Positions 16,426 to 24,514 of a DNA stretch of 64,000 nucleotides are shown here, in pieces; the first letter of the stretch is position 1; each line of letters begins with the position of its first letter. This DNA comes from Alphaproteobacteria bacterium. GTDB lineage: Bacteria; Pseudomonadota; Alphaproteobacteria; GCA-016699305. The notes under the pieces were generated by a model. The model had not been told where the DNA came from, did not search any database, and saw only the letters and a list, made by a program, of their open reading frames with translations. The stretch is from contig CP064970.1 in assembly GCA_016699305.1 (NCBI GenBank), forward strand, positions 558,001 to 622,000, given 5' to 3'. The position numbers and the translations under genes are program-made.

Positions 16426-16580
16426 TTCTATAGCCGAGATGTTTTGTATGCGTGCCAAATATTTCGGCTTACACCCTAATTCTCGACATAAATAGGACCA
16501 TTGCATTCCCATCTGCACTCTATGATCATGAATGATGTTAGCGTTCGAATCATCGATGATTCTGTGAGAAGAGGTGAAGC

Positions 16581-16973
16581 ATGTATCAACGCACCACGCG
16601 CAGTATCAGCGTCAGCGTCCAGCCGATTTTCTTGGAGGACGAGTCGGAGCCCGACAGCAATCGCTATGTCTGGGCTTACCATATCCGGATCGAGAATAAA
16701 GGCCGCGAGACGGTCCAGCTGCGCCAACGCTATTGGAAGATCACCGACGCGCATGGCCATACCGCCGAACTGCGCGGCGCGGGGGTCGTGGGTGAGCAAC
16801 CCGTTTTGAACCCAGGCGAAAGCTTTGAATACACCAGCGGAACCCCATTGACGACGCCCACCGGAATCATGCTGGGCAGCTATGAGATGTCAACCCAGCA
16901 AGGGGAGACCTTCGAAGTCCCAATCCCGCCCTTTTCATTGGACAGTCCGCATCATCCGATGGTCAGGCATTAG
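16581..16973 (+). CDS. apaG: ApaG protein
   Basis: ApaG is a small beta-sandwich protein (FN3-like/DUF525) linked to Co2+ resistance and Mg2+ efflux phenotypes in enterics; its biochemical role is unsettled. The 130 aa product has the family motifs VSVQPIFLEDESEP, YVWAYHIRIENKG, LRQRYWKITDAHGH, EVRG-like ELRGAGVVGEQPVL and FEYTSGTPLTTPTGIMLGSY. AGAGGTGAAGC precedes the ATG. It converges with flgH; the two overlap by 4 bases at their 3' ends. Confidence 0.95.
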   Translation: MYQRTTRSISVSVQPIFLEDESEPDSNRYVWAYHIRIENKGRETVQLRQRYWKITDAHGHTAELRGAGVVGEQPVLNPGESFEYTSGTPLTTPTGIMLGSYEMSTQQGETFEVPIPPFSLDSPHHPMVRH

Positions 16974-17719
16974 AACGGCATGATGACGTCCAAGACCTGC
17001 TGACCGTAACGCGGTTGTTGCACGTCGATGATCTGGCCACGCCCACCATACGAGACTCGGGCTTCGGCGATCTGGTCGTAATTCACCGAATTGGCCGAGC
17101 TGATATCCTCGGGCCGCACAACGCCGGCCACGGTCAATTCACGCATTTCGTAGTTCACCACGATTTGTTGTTTCCCTTGTAGGACCAGATTTCCATTCGG
17201 GAGGACCTGGGTAATCATCGCGGCCACGCGCAATTGAATCGTCTCGCCGCGATCAATTTCGCCCGAGCCGGAATTGCTGGTTTTGCTGCTCAGATCCACC
17301 AGTTTTTCAGGGTCCACCGCATCGGGGAAATATTTGGCCAACTTACTTTCAAAGCCCCATAGGCTGGGCATGCCCGCGCTGTCGCTATTGTCGCGGCCAC
17401 GCTTGGTCTTATTCGACATCTTGGCCTTTTCATCCAAGTTGATATTGATGGTCAAGATATCCCCCACCCTACTGGCACGCTGGTCACGGAAAAATGCGCG
17501 CGAGCCTGCCCGCCACAACGAATTGGGCTGACGATTATCGGGCATCGGCGTGGGCATGGGCAGGCTGACCGTTTGCGCCTGAGCGGGCGGAGGCGCGATC
17601 TGCGCCAGCTTTGGCGCGGAGCCGATCTCCTCGAACCGCGAACCGGCATTGCATCCGGGCAAGGCCAGGACGGCAATCAAGGCAGCCGTACCCACGGCGC
17701 GGCACGAGAAAGGCTTCAT
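16970..17719 (-). CDS. flgH: Flagellar L-ring protein FlgH
   Basis: FlgH is the outer-membrane lipoprotein that forms the L ring. The signal peptide ends in lipobox LPGC (residue 23 lipidated). A proline-rich linker follows, then the FlgH core: SLWRAGSRAFFRDQRASRVGD, LTININLDEKA, the central region MITQVLPNGNLVLQGKQQI and the C-terminal VRPEDISSANSVNYDQIAEARVSYGGRG. Length 249 aa is normal. Its ATG overlaps the end of flgA by 4 bases, so translation is likely coupled. Last gene of flgF-flgG-flgA-flgH; flgI is not in the window. Confidence 0.96.
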   Translation of the reverse strand: MKPFSCRAVGTAALIAVLALPGCNAGSRFEEIGSAPKLAQIAPPPAQAQTVSLPMPTPMPDNRQPNSLWRAGSRAFFRDQRASRVGDILTININLDEKAKMSNKTKRGRDNSDSAGMPSLWGFESKLAKYFPDAVDPEKLVDLSSKTSNSGSGEIDRGETIQLRVAAMITQVLPNGNLVLQGKQQIVVNYEMRELTVAGVVRPEDISSANSVNYDQIAEARVSYGGRGQIIDVQQPRYGQQVLDVIMPF

Positions 17720-18495
17720 GGAATATCCCCTTGTGTCTGTTGAATCTGGGCAGTTTGACGGCTCTCTTGCGGCAGATTGACCTCGACCAAACCGCTGCCT
17801 ATCACGACGGCCTCGATGGTGCGGTTGCTTTGCGTATTCAAGATGCGTACGACCTCGCCCTTAGCGCCATCTTGTTGCGCGCGGCCTTGCATCGACATGT
17901 GCAAAACGGGGGAGCGCACTTCCACCGTCACCGGCTTGCCGCGCAAGACCAGGCGTTCGGCCTGCACATCAGCGCGGCGCAGAGGTTGACCGACCAACAA
18001 GGCACGGCGCGCCTCCTTACCGATCAACGAACCGGCATCCTGGATGGCATCTCCCGACACGCGATCGGCGGGCCATAGCTGGTCTTCAAGGTCCACGGCG
18101 CGCACCACCTCGCCCAATTCGATCCGGCGCACAGGAACGGGAAGGCTGATTTGCGTGTTCACGCGACCCGTCACCGTCACCACATCCTCACCCGCCGTCA
18201 GGCTGGCAGTGAAGAAATTGCGAGATTTCTCATAAGTGATATCCGCAACGCGCGCCATGCCATGCCCATCGGCAGGCAGCTTTAGACTGATCGTGCTTTG
18301 GCCGGGCAAGACGGTCCAGGACGCGCCGTCCACTTTGTCATGCAAGGCTTCCGTCAACAGGCCCACCAACGCGGCGCGATCCAGGCTGACCCGGTTATCA
18401 GCGCCCGTTGCGATCTGCGGCGCGCCAAACATGACCAAGGCCAACACAGCCATGATCTCGAATCTAAGTGCTCTTGCTATCTGCCTTCGTGTCAT
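17716..18495 (-). CDS. flgA: Flagellar P-ring assembly chaperone FlgA
   Basis: FlgA is the periplasmic chaperone for P-ring subunit FlgI. The 259 aa protein has an N-terminal signal peptide (hydrophobic MAVLALVMFGAPQIATGA) and the SAF/ChapFlgA domain, seen in VPVRRIELGEVVRAVDLEDQ, SLIGKEARRALLVGQPLRRADV and GKPVTVEVRSPVLHMSMQGRA, ending in VRILNTQSNRTIEAVVIGSGLV. It lies between flgG (27 base gap) and flgH (overlap). Confidence 0.94.
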   Translation of the reverse strand: MTRRQIARALRFEIMAVLALVMFGAPQIATGADNRVSLDRAALVGLLTEALHDKVDGASWTVLPGQSTISLKLPADGHGMARVADITYEKSRNFFTASLTAGEDVVTVTGRVNTQISLPVPVRRIELGEVVRAVDLEDQLWPADRVSGDAIQDAGSLIGKEARRALLVGQPLRRADVQAERLVLRGKPVTVEVRSPVLHMSMQGRAQQDGAKGEVVRILNTQSNRTIEAVVIGSGLVEVNLPQESRQTAQIQQTQGDIP

Positions 18496-18522
18496 GTCAG
18501 CCCCCGAATGCTTTCTTCACGA

Positions 18523-19308
18523 TTAGCGGAGATTGCTTACTTCCTTGGACATTTCGTCGGCCGTCCGTATCACGCGCGAGTTCATCTCATAGGCGCGTTG
18601 GGCGGTGATGAGATTGGTGATCTCGCTGACGATGTTGACGTTCGACGTTTCCAAAGAACCTTGCACAACATTGCCAAATCCCACTGCCTGCGGATTGCCC
18701 ACCACAGGCGAACCCGAAGCCGGGGTTTCGCGCAACAGATTCTCTCCCAAGGATTCGAGACCGGCGGGGTTGGGAAATGTGGCCAATTGCAGTTGCCCGA
18801 CATTGCTGGGCGTCGTCTGACCATCAATTTTCGCCTGAATTTGTCCGCTGGCATTGATGGTGATGCCGACTGTCCCGGCGGGAATAGTCGCCTGAGGAAG
18901 AACGGGATAACCGTCTGCCGAGACGATTGCGCCTTCGGCATTGACCTGGAAGGAACCAGCCCGGCTATAGGCGGTTGTTCCATCGGGCATCTGCACTTGG
19001 AAGAATCCCCGACCGTTGATGGCCATGTCCAAGGGATTATCGGTCACGGTGAAATTGCCTTGCTCGTTGATGCGATACACCGAGGCCGTTTTGACACCCG
19101 AACCAAGCTGAATGCCCGAAGGCAAAATGGTGCCCGCATCCGATGATGTCGAACCAACGCGACGAACCTGCTGATACAACAGATCTTGAAACTCCGCGCG
19201 TTGGCGCTTGAAACCTGTGGTGGACATATTGGCGATATTGTTGGAAATGACTTCCACATTGGTCTGCTGAGCCAGCATGCCGGTGGCGCCGATATTCATC
19301 GTCCTCAT
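18523..19308 (-). CDS. flgG: Flagellar distal rod protein FlgG
   Basis: FlgG builds the distal rod. The 261 aa protein begins MRTMNIGATGMLAQQTNVEV and has the rod motif NVEVISNNIANMSTTGFKRQ, the FlgG-specific region LLYQQVRRVGS, the hook-family middle domain (NPLDMAINGRGFFQV, YSRAGSFQVNAEG) and the C-terminal motif SNVNIVSEITNLITAQRAYEMNS. Length is exactly as in the family. It follows flgF by 46 bases. Confidence 0.97.
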   Translation of the reverse strand: MRTMNIGATGMLAQQTNVEVISNNIANMSTTGFKRQRAEFQDLLYQQVRRVGSTSSDAGTILPSGIQLGSGVKTASVYRINEQGNFTVTDNPLDMAINGRGFFQVQMPDGTTAYSRAGSFQVNAEGAIVSADGYPVLPQATIPAGTVGITINASGQIQAKIDGQTTPSNVGQLQLATFPNPAGLESLGENLLRETPASGSPVVGNPQAVGFGNVVQGSLETSNVNIVSEITNLITAQRAYEMNSRVIRTADEMSKEVSNLR

Positions 19309-19354
19309 GGCATCAATCCTTCCCTCATCGTGTTCTTACTCGATCTCTGGTTCA

Positions 19355-20077
19355 TCAGGACACACGGCCCAGCTGCCGCACGGCATTGCGTTGACGTTCG
19401 GTCTCTGTCTCCAGCATGCGCTGGGTCTGCTGGTACGAACGCAAGGCCTCGATCATGCGTGTCATTTCCACGACCGGCTGAACGTTCGAGGCCTCGATGA
19501 CGCCTTGGACAACATGGGAATTTTCGTCTGCCTGCCCGGCCTCGTCGGTCATGAAGTAACCGCTTTGGTCCGGATCCAAGGCTTGCGGGTTCTCGAAACG
19601 GGTTAGTTGCAGTTTTCCTACCTGCCCCAATTCCGTCGAGATGGTCCCATCCCCCTTAATCTGTACATTCTGCGCCCCCGTGGGCAGAACGGCGGGGGCA
19701 TCGCCTTGTAGCAGAACTTTATCGCCCGAAGCCGTGGTCAATTCGCCTTCGCTGTTCAAGGTAAAGGCGCCCGCGCGCGTGTAACGCTTACCCTCTGCCG
19801 TCTGAACAGAAAGCCAAGCATCACCCTGCACAGCCACATCCAAGGCGTTGTCCGTATGCTGCAAGGGACCGGCGCGATCATCGCGCCAAGTGGCACGATC
19901 CAATACAAATTGTAGCGGACGTGTCTCGCCCGGAGGCAGAATGGGCGCATCTTCAGCAACCAGTTCCTGGCGCTTAAAGCCCGTGGTGTTCATATTGGCC
20001 AAATTATTGGCCAGAACATCTATACGCCGCCTTAGGACATCCTGGCGCGACAACGCTATCAGTAATGGCGATTCCAT
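19355..20077 (-). CDS. flgF: Flagellar basal-body rod protein FlgF
   Basis: FlgF is a proximal/distal rod component. The 240 aa protein has the rod N-terminus VLANNLANMNTTGFKRQELV, the middle NALDVAVQGDAWLSVQTAEG and YTRAGAFTLNSEGEL, and the C-terminus IEASNVQPVVEMTRMIEALRSYQQTQRML. It is the first gene of flgF-flgG-flgA-flgH and is preceded by a sigma-54 promoter, which would make the operon a late-class flagellar transcript. Confidence 0.95.
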   Translation of the reverse strand: MESPLLIALSRQDVLRRRIDVLANNLANMNTTGFKRQELVAEDAPILPPGETRPLQFVLDRATWRDDRAGPLQHTDNALDVAVQGDAWLSVQTAEGKRYTRAGAFTLNSEGELTTASGDKVLLQGDAPAVLPTGAQNVQIKGDGTISTELGQVGKLQLTRFENPQALDPDQSGYFMTDEAGQADENSHVVQGVIEASNVQPVVEMTRMIEALRSYQQTQRMLETETERQRNAVRQLGRVS

Positions 20078-20129
20078 GACGCCTCACATTCCACGCGGTT
20101 ATTAAACCAAACTCACCGCATGTCGTGAT

Positions 20130-20144
20130 GCAAGGCGCGTGCCA
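20130..20144 (-). promoter_or_regulatory. Sigma-54 (RpoN) promoter of the flgF operon
   Basis: On the minus strand the sequence TGGCACGCGCCTTGC matches the sigma-54 consensus TGGCACG-N4-TTGC at every fixed position, with the invariant GG and GC ten bases apart. The predicted start site is about 40 bases before the flgF ATG. Sigma-54 with an activator such as FlbD drives rod and hook genes in many alphaproteobacteria. Confidence 0.88.
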
Positions 20145-20163
20145 AGTTGGAAGAAAGCAATCT

Positions 20164-20676
20164 TCAGAATGATCGCTTTCGACGATATTGAGCGTCTTTG
20201 AACAAATTAGCCGCCAGGGCCGGCTCCCATCGATCGCCGTTATCCAATAAGCGTGATTTATCAAAAAACAATTCCGGCCTCGTTTCTGTTGAGAATTCAA
20301 AATTGGGGCCTTCAACAACCGCATCCACTGGACAAGCCTCTTGGCATAGGCCGCAATAAATACACTTCGTCATGTCTATATCATAACGTGTTGTGCGGCG
20401 GCTGCCATCCTCAGCACGAGGGGCGGCTTCGATGGTAATGGCCTGAGCCGGACATACCGCCTCACACAGCTTACATGCGATACACCGCTCTTCCCCACTG
20501 GCGTAACGGCGCAACGCATGTTCCCCACGGAATCGGGGGCTGAGCGGTCCCTTTTCATAAGGGTAGTTCAAGGTGACCTTGGGACGCAGGACGTAGCGCA
20601 AGGTCAGCCACATGCCGCTTGCGATCTCGGCAAGAAACAAGCGGTTAAAAAACGCCCGCAAGGAAGCAGCCATCAA
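20164..20676 (-). CDS. nuoI: NADH-quinone oxidoreductase subunit I (isolated copy)
   Basis: NuoI carries iron-sulfur clusters N6a and N6b of respiratory complex I. Two ferredoxin-type motifs are present, CIACKLCEAVCP near residue 64 and CIYCGLCQEACP near residue 104, and the N-terminal ALRYVLRPKVTLNYPYEKGP region and C-terminal tail match alphaproteobacterial NuoI, at 170 aa. nuoI normally sits between nuoH and nuoJ; here it is alone, downstream of pilus genes and 14 bases after one of them. It may be the only copy, moved, or a second copy. Confidence 0.92.
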   Translation of the reverse strand: MMAASLRAFFNRLFLAEIASGMWLTLRYVLRPKVTLNYPYEKGPLSPRFRGEHALRRYASGEERCIACKLCEAVCPAQAITIEAAPRAEDGSRRTTRYDIDMTKCIYCGLCQEACPVDAVVEGPNFEFSTETRPELFFDKSRLLDNGDRWEPALAANLFKDAQYRRKRSF

Positions 20677-20690
20677 GCTACCTTTCTCGC

Positions 20691-21785
20691 TTAGCCGCCC
20701 CCGCCCATGCCGCCGCCTTGGCTTTGTGTGGTTGATAGAACCACGGTAGCATGCATGATCGACAACATGGCCCAGACGATCACGCCGGCCACCAATACCA
20801 TGCCGCCGAACCGCGCGACATTAGCCTGGTTTTGCAGCTCAATGACCTGCTCTTCGATCCATTCATGCGTGATCTGCTCAATCACCGTGCCGACATCGCC
20901 CCGTTCCGAGAGGATTTCAAGATCCAAAGCCACCATAGGATCGGGAAAGCCAAAGTTGCCAGCGCGCAGCGCTTCGCCGAGATTGCGACCGCGCAAAACT
21001 TCCTGACGCGCTGTGCTTAGACGCTCTTGCAGCCAAGGCGTCGCTTCTTCCTCAAGGATTTCCAGGGCACGTTTCAAAGGAACCTGAGCGCCCAACAGTG
21101 ACGATATACCCAGCAAGAAGGCACTGCCTTGCCACACGCGATACCACGACCAAGGAGGGAACTTGTCGAGTTTCACACGCAGCGATCCGCGCCAATGCGG
21201 CAAGGTACTGGCGATCACGGCCATAATCGCGAAGAGCCCCAACAGGGTCCAGATGCCATAATTGTGGATATAGTCGGACACCATGACCAATCCGCCCATG
21301 CTCTCCAACACCGCCTTGGATGCAAGTGTCTTCATCTTGTCGATCAGCACATAGCCGAACATGAACAAGACCGCCGAAAGCAGCAGCAGCATGAAGAACG
21401 GATAACTGACGGCGTAAATGATGGCCTCTTTCATCTTTCGGGCCTGTTCGCCGATGCTCATAATGGCACTGAAGGATTTCGAGACGGTGCCCGATTCTTC
21501 GCCCGAGCGAATCATGTACAGCTCGGCCACCGGCACCCAGCCCGACATAGCATCCGAAAGCGAATCACCGGCGCGATCGCGGCTAAGCCATTCCTGCAAG
21601 GCGATCGCCTCGGCCCGGTCAGGCTTTTTTCCCATTTCGGAGTAGTTGTACCAAAGCCGCTCTAACGAACGAGACAAAGCCTCGTTCATATTCAGCATAC
21701 CTTGCAGCTTTCGATAAATGCGCCAACGACGGCGACGATTATTGCGCAACGTCCATTGCGCCATACGGCGCCCTAAATCAGCCAT
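20691..21785 (-). CDS. Type IV pilus / type II secretion inner-membrane platform protein (GspF/PilC family, PilR-like)
   Basis: A 364 aa polytopic membrane protein with the two T2SSF four-helix domains of GspF/PilC. Visible are MIRSGEESGTVSKSFSAI, a hydrophobic segment AVSYPFFMLLLLSAVLFMFG, the second segment WTLLGLFAIMAVIASTL, a second cytoplasmic repeat FLLGISSLLGAQVPLKRALE with EILSERGDVGTVIEQ, and the last membrane helix GMVLVAGVIVWAMLSIM. The spacing resembles the type IVb thin-pilus PilR/BfpE branch more than classical PilC. A Gly-rich end (GGGMGGGG) is unusual. It overlaps the ATPase gene by 13 bases. Confidence 0.82.
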   Translation of the reverse strand: MADLGRRMAQWTLRNNRRRRWRIYRKLQGMLNMNEALSRSLERLWYNYSEMGKKPDRAEAIALQEWLSRDRAGDSLSDAMSGWVPVAELYMIRSGEESGTVSKSFSAIMSIGEQARKMKEAIIYAVSYPFFMLLLLSAVLFMFGYVLIDKMKTLASKAVLESMGGLVMVSDYIHNYGIWTLLGLFAIMAVIASTLPHWRGSLRVKLDKFPPWSWYRVWQGSAFLLGISSLLGAQVPLKRALEILEEEATPWLQERLSTARQEVLRGRNLGEALRAGNFGFPDPMVALDLEILSERGDVGTVIEQITHEWIEEQVIELQNQANVARFGGMVLVAGVIVWAMLSIMHATVVLSTTQSQGGGMGGGG

Positions 21786-23926
21786 TTTTCAATGCCTCCT
21801 AGGCGATTCTCGACTTCACGGACCTCTCGGTCACGCGCCAGAAAGCCCACGTCAAACTCCGCATCACGAGCGTCAATCTCACCGCGTCGCAGCTTGTCCA
21901 GCGCGTGCCACATCATGGTAATGCCGCCTTTTCCTTCGGGAGCGGGCGCCAACCAATACTGTCTGGCGGACTCCATCTTATTCTTCTGTAACCAATCCAT
22001 CAACCTATCATCTGCTTCAGCCACTTCCGCGATGATCGTGCGTCCGGAACGACCTTGATAACAGTGTGGGCAGCCCTGGGGATGAGCAAAATAGACCTGC
22101 CCCAAATCCGGTTCATGTAAATCCAGCATAGAAGGATCAATGGGCCGCCAATCATCTGGGTTTTCGCTGGGTTTGCGGCGATATTGACGCTGGGCATCCA
22201 TGACGGACAAGGCCGCGCGCACACGCTGCGCATATATCTTAAGCGTTGAATCTATCTGCACAGCTTCACGCATAGGCATGCGGCAATGACGACACAGGGT
22301 GCGCATCAGACGTTGGCAGATCAATCCGCGCAGCAGATTCGGGTCATAGACCAGATAATCGTCGATCCCGAGATCGCGCAGACGCTGTGGAATCGCGATC
22401 GCCGAATAGACGTGCAAGGTGGTGTACACCTGGCGTCCTGTCAGCGTCAGACGAAACGCGAAGGTTGCCGTTTGCATGTCGCGCATTTCGCCCAACATCA
22501 CGATATCGGGATCCAAACGCAGCGCGCAACGCATGACTTCAAGGAATGAGCGTTCGCGCTGTTCGTCTTTGACGGAGGCCGACACACCGACCTGACGTCC
22601 GCCAAGGACGCCGCCTTCGGGAGGGTCTTCGATCATCAGACAGTTCAGCTGCATGTTGGTCTCGGCCATACGGCGATTGAGCATCACGCGCAACGTGGTC
22701 GTCTTACCTTGGTTCACAGGGCCCGAAAAGACGCGCATGGCGCCCGGGATGGCGCGTAACTGACGCACCAAGTCGGTCTGATCCTGGGAAAAACCCAGCG
22801 AATCGACATCCGCCGCCACAAAATCCGGACCGAATATCTTCGCGCTGTCATATTGCAGACGCATATCCAGATAACGCCCACCATCCGCCAAAGGAATCCA
22901 CTGGCAGCGCACCGCGATGACATTGTCAGGCAGAATCAGCGTATCGGGACCGCTCATTGGAATGAGCATGGCGGCTTGCGGTTCCAGCCAGTTCGCCGTA
23001 GAGCCTGACTGTGCCGCCGAATGCGAATAGATGGAGGAAAGGACCTGCTCGCCTTCTTTTTGCGTCCATGTCTCCCACAGACGCAGCTTACCATCGACGC
23101 GGAATTCCACTTTGGTGCGATCGGCCGTCGATTCGATGTGAATATCGCTGGCTCCCAGCTCAGATCCTTTTTGTAAAGTCTCGACAATGCGCCGACGCAC
23201 GGCGTTGTCGTCCAGTCGGATCGACGTGGCATTTTTATCGGCATAATGATAGGCGCGGCGAATAACGTCCGGCGTCACATATCGCGGCGGTTCAACCGTA
23301 AAACCCTGACGGATGGCCAATTGGCGAACCGAGGTTACCAAGGGCGAATTTTTGTGGCTTTCACTAACCAGCCACAGCCCCGAGTCAAACAAGGCGCAGA
23401 CAGTGCGCGATTCGGCCGGAACGCGCAATGGCCCACCCACTGCCGTCAGCACCATGCCGCTAAAGACGATTCTCTGCGAACCGATAACAGCCTTTTCTTC
23501 AACGGAAGACTTAATATCCATATCCAAGGGAGGTAGATCGACCTCTGAAATATCCTGACCTTCCTTCTTGGCCTCTGTATTGGAGCCGCGCAGATGCGCT
23601 CGAGCGATAGGTGGAGTCACCAAGCCACGCGCCGGACCAGTTCCAGCCAAACTGCCCGGCGCCCCTGAAGGAGAAGCTTTGAGAGGTAAGGACGCAGGCG
23701 CGTCCGAGAGGATTCCTGAATACGGCACGGCAGCTTTGGGCGTTTGCGCCTTAGACGGCTGAGCCACAGACGGCTGAGCCACGACCGATGACGGCTTAGA
23801 ACTGCTAAAGAGAGCCCCACGCTTCGTCCCGGACGAGGGTTTGTCAGCGGCCTTGTTCTGCTCCTGACTAGAAGAAGACGCATTCAGGCGCCCACGCAAG
23901 GAATCAAAAAACTCTCCCATCCGCAT
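21773..23926 (-). CDS. Type IV pilus / type II secretion assembly ATPase (GspE/PilB superfamily)
   Basis: Cytoplasmic hexameric secretion ATPase. The N-terminal 150 residues are low-complexity Ser/Pro/Ala. The GspE core follows: SDIHIES near residue 260, Walker A GPVNQGKTTTLR near residue 400, Walker B-type LMIEDPPEGG, then LRLDPDIVMLGEMRD and TTLHVYSAIAIPQRLRDLGI, and a zinc-binding CRHCRMP...CPHCYQGRSGR region. Walker A reads VNQ where most family members have TGS. Start: an upstream frame exists to 24046, but TTGGAGG precedes ATG 23926 and ATG 23920; either of these is likely. Only the ATPase and platform protein are here; secretin and pilin genes are missing. Confidence 0.85.
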   Translation of the reverse strand: MRMGEFFDSLRGRLNASSSSQEQNKAADKPSSGTKRGALFSSSKPSSVVAQPSVAQPSKAQTPKAAVPYSGILSDAPASLPLKASPSGAPGSLAGTGPARGLVTPPIARAHLRGSNTEAKKEGQDISEVDLPPLDMDIKSSVEEKAVIGSQRIVFSGMVLTAVGGPLRVPAESRTVCALFDSGLWLVSESHKNSPLVTSVRQLAIRQGFTVEPPRYVTPDVIRRAYHYADKNATSIRLDDNAVRRRIVETLQKGSELGASDIHIESTADRTKVEFRVDGKLRLWETWTQKEGEQVLSSIYSHSAAQSGSTANWLEPQAAMLIPMSGPDTLILPDNVIAVRCQWIPLADGGRYLDMRLQYDSAKIFGPDFVAADVDSLGFSQDQTDLVRQLRAIPGAMRVFSGPVNQGKTTTLRVMLNRRMAETNMQLNCLMIEDPPEGGVLGGRQVGVSASVKDEQRERSFLEVMRCALRLDPDIVMLGEMRDMQTATFAFRLTLTGRQVYTTLHVYSAIAIPQRLRDLGIDDYLVYDPNLLRGLICQRLMRTLCRHCRMPMREAVQIDSTLKIYAQRVRAALSVMDAQRQYRRKPSENPDDWRPIDPSMLDLHEPDLGQVYFAHPQGCPHCYQGRSGRTIIAEVAEADDRLMDWLQKNKMESARQYWLAPAPEGKGGITMMWHALDKLRRGEIDARDAEFDVGFLARDREVREVENRLGGIEKWLI

Positions 23927-24119
23927 TAGCCTCCAAGTCCTGACCATCACCCCATAGACGGGACAGCTTAGTCCGGGCGTACGATTCTTGCCATACCTGT
24001 CCGCCTCACATTCAAATATAAAATGGCTTGTACAGCCTATAGACAACGTCTTTATAAATTATTGCAATACGGCACATGAACAAGCGAGCCAAGGAGATAC
24101 CATCCATCACATTGATTAA

Positions 24120-24313
24120 ATGCAATATTTTAGAGTCATAAACGACGTGATTCAGACTTACCGTGCGCCGCCACAGGGGATGGCAGCGGTCGGCCCCGGC
24201 TCGGACGCCGTCAACACGGCCATCGACTTTGCGCATAAGGCATGTCCTCGACCGTCGCCAGCCTAACGCCCAGTGAGCAGGAGCTTTTGTTCAATCTCTC
24301 GGCGGGAAAATAA
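24120..24313 (+). other. Two overlapping small ORFs in the gap before dnaJ
   Basis: The 468 base gap 24047-24514 holds no recognised gene. Two plus-strand small frames with protein-like composition overlap: 24120-24266 (48 aa, containing YRAPPQGMAAVGPGSDAVNT and AIDFAHK) and 24242-24313 (23 aa, MSSTVASLTPSEQELLFNL then SAGK), in different frames. Together they look like a roughly 60 aa protein broken by one frameshift, or two chance frames. The rest of the gap is unremarkable apart from an ATATATATA run near 24400. Confidence 0.3.
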
Positions 24314-24514
24314 CTCCTAGAACGCAATCCCCCCTACATTTTTCTTCCTGATCGGCAAGCGAGACACGCTTATCCGCTTTCCTTCTGGCAAGCCCCATAT
24401 ATATATTGGTCGCCATGATCTGCCACGGAGAGGGCCTTCATCTGGTATCCTCATCGACCGGCAAATTCAGCTTATGGAAATAGGCCGACAACATAGGGAC
24501 ATGGTCGTGATCGG

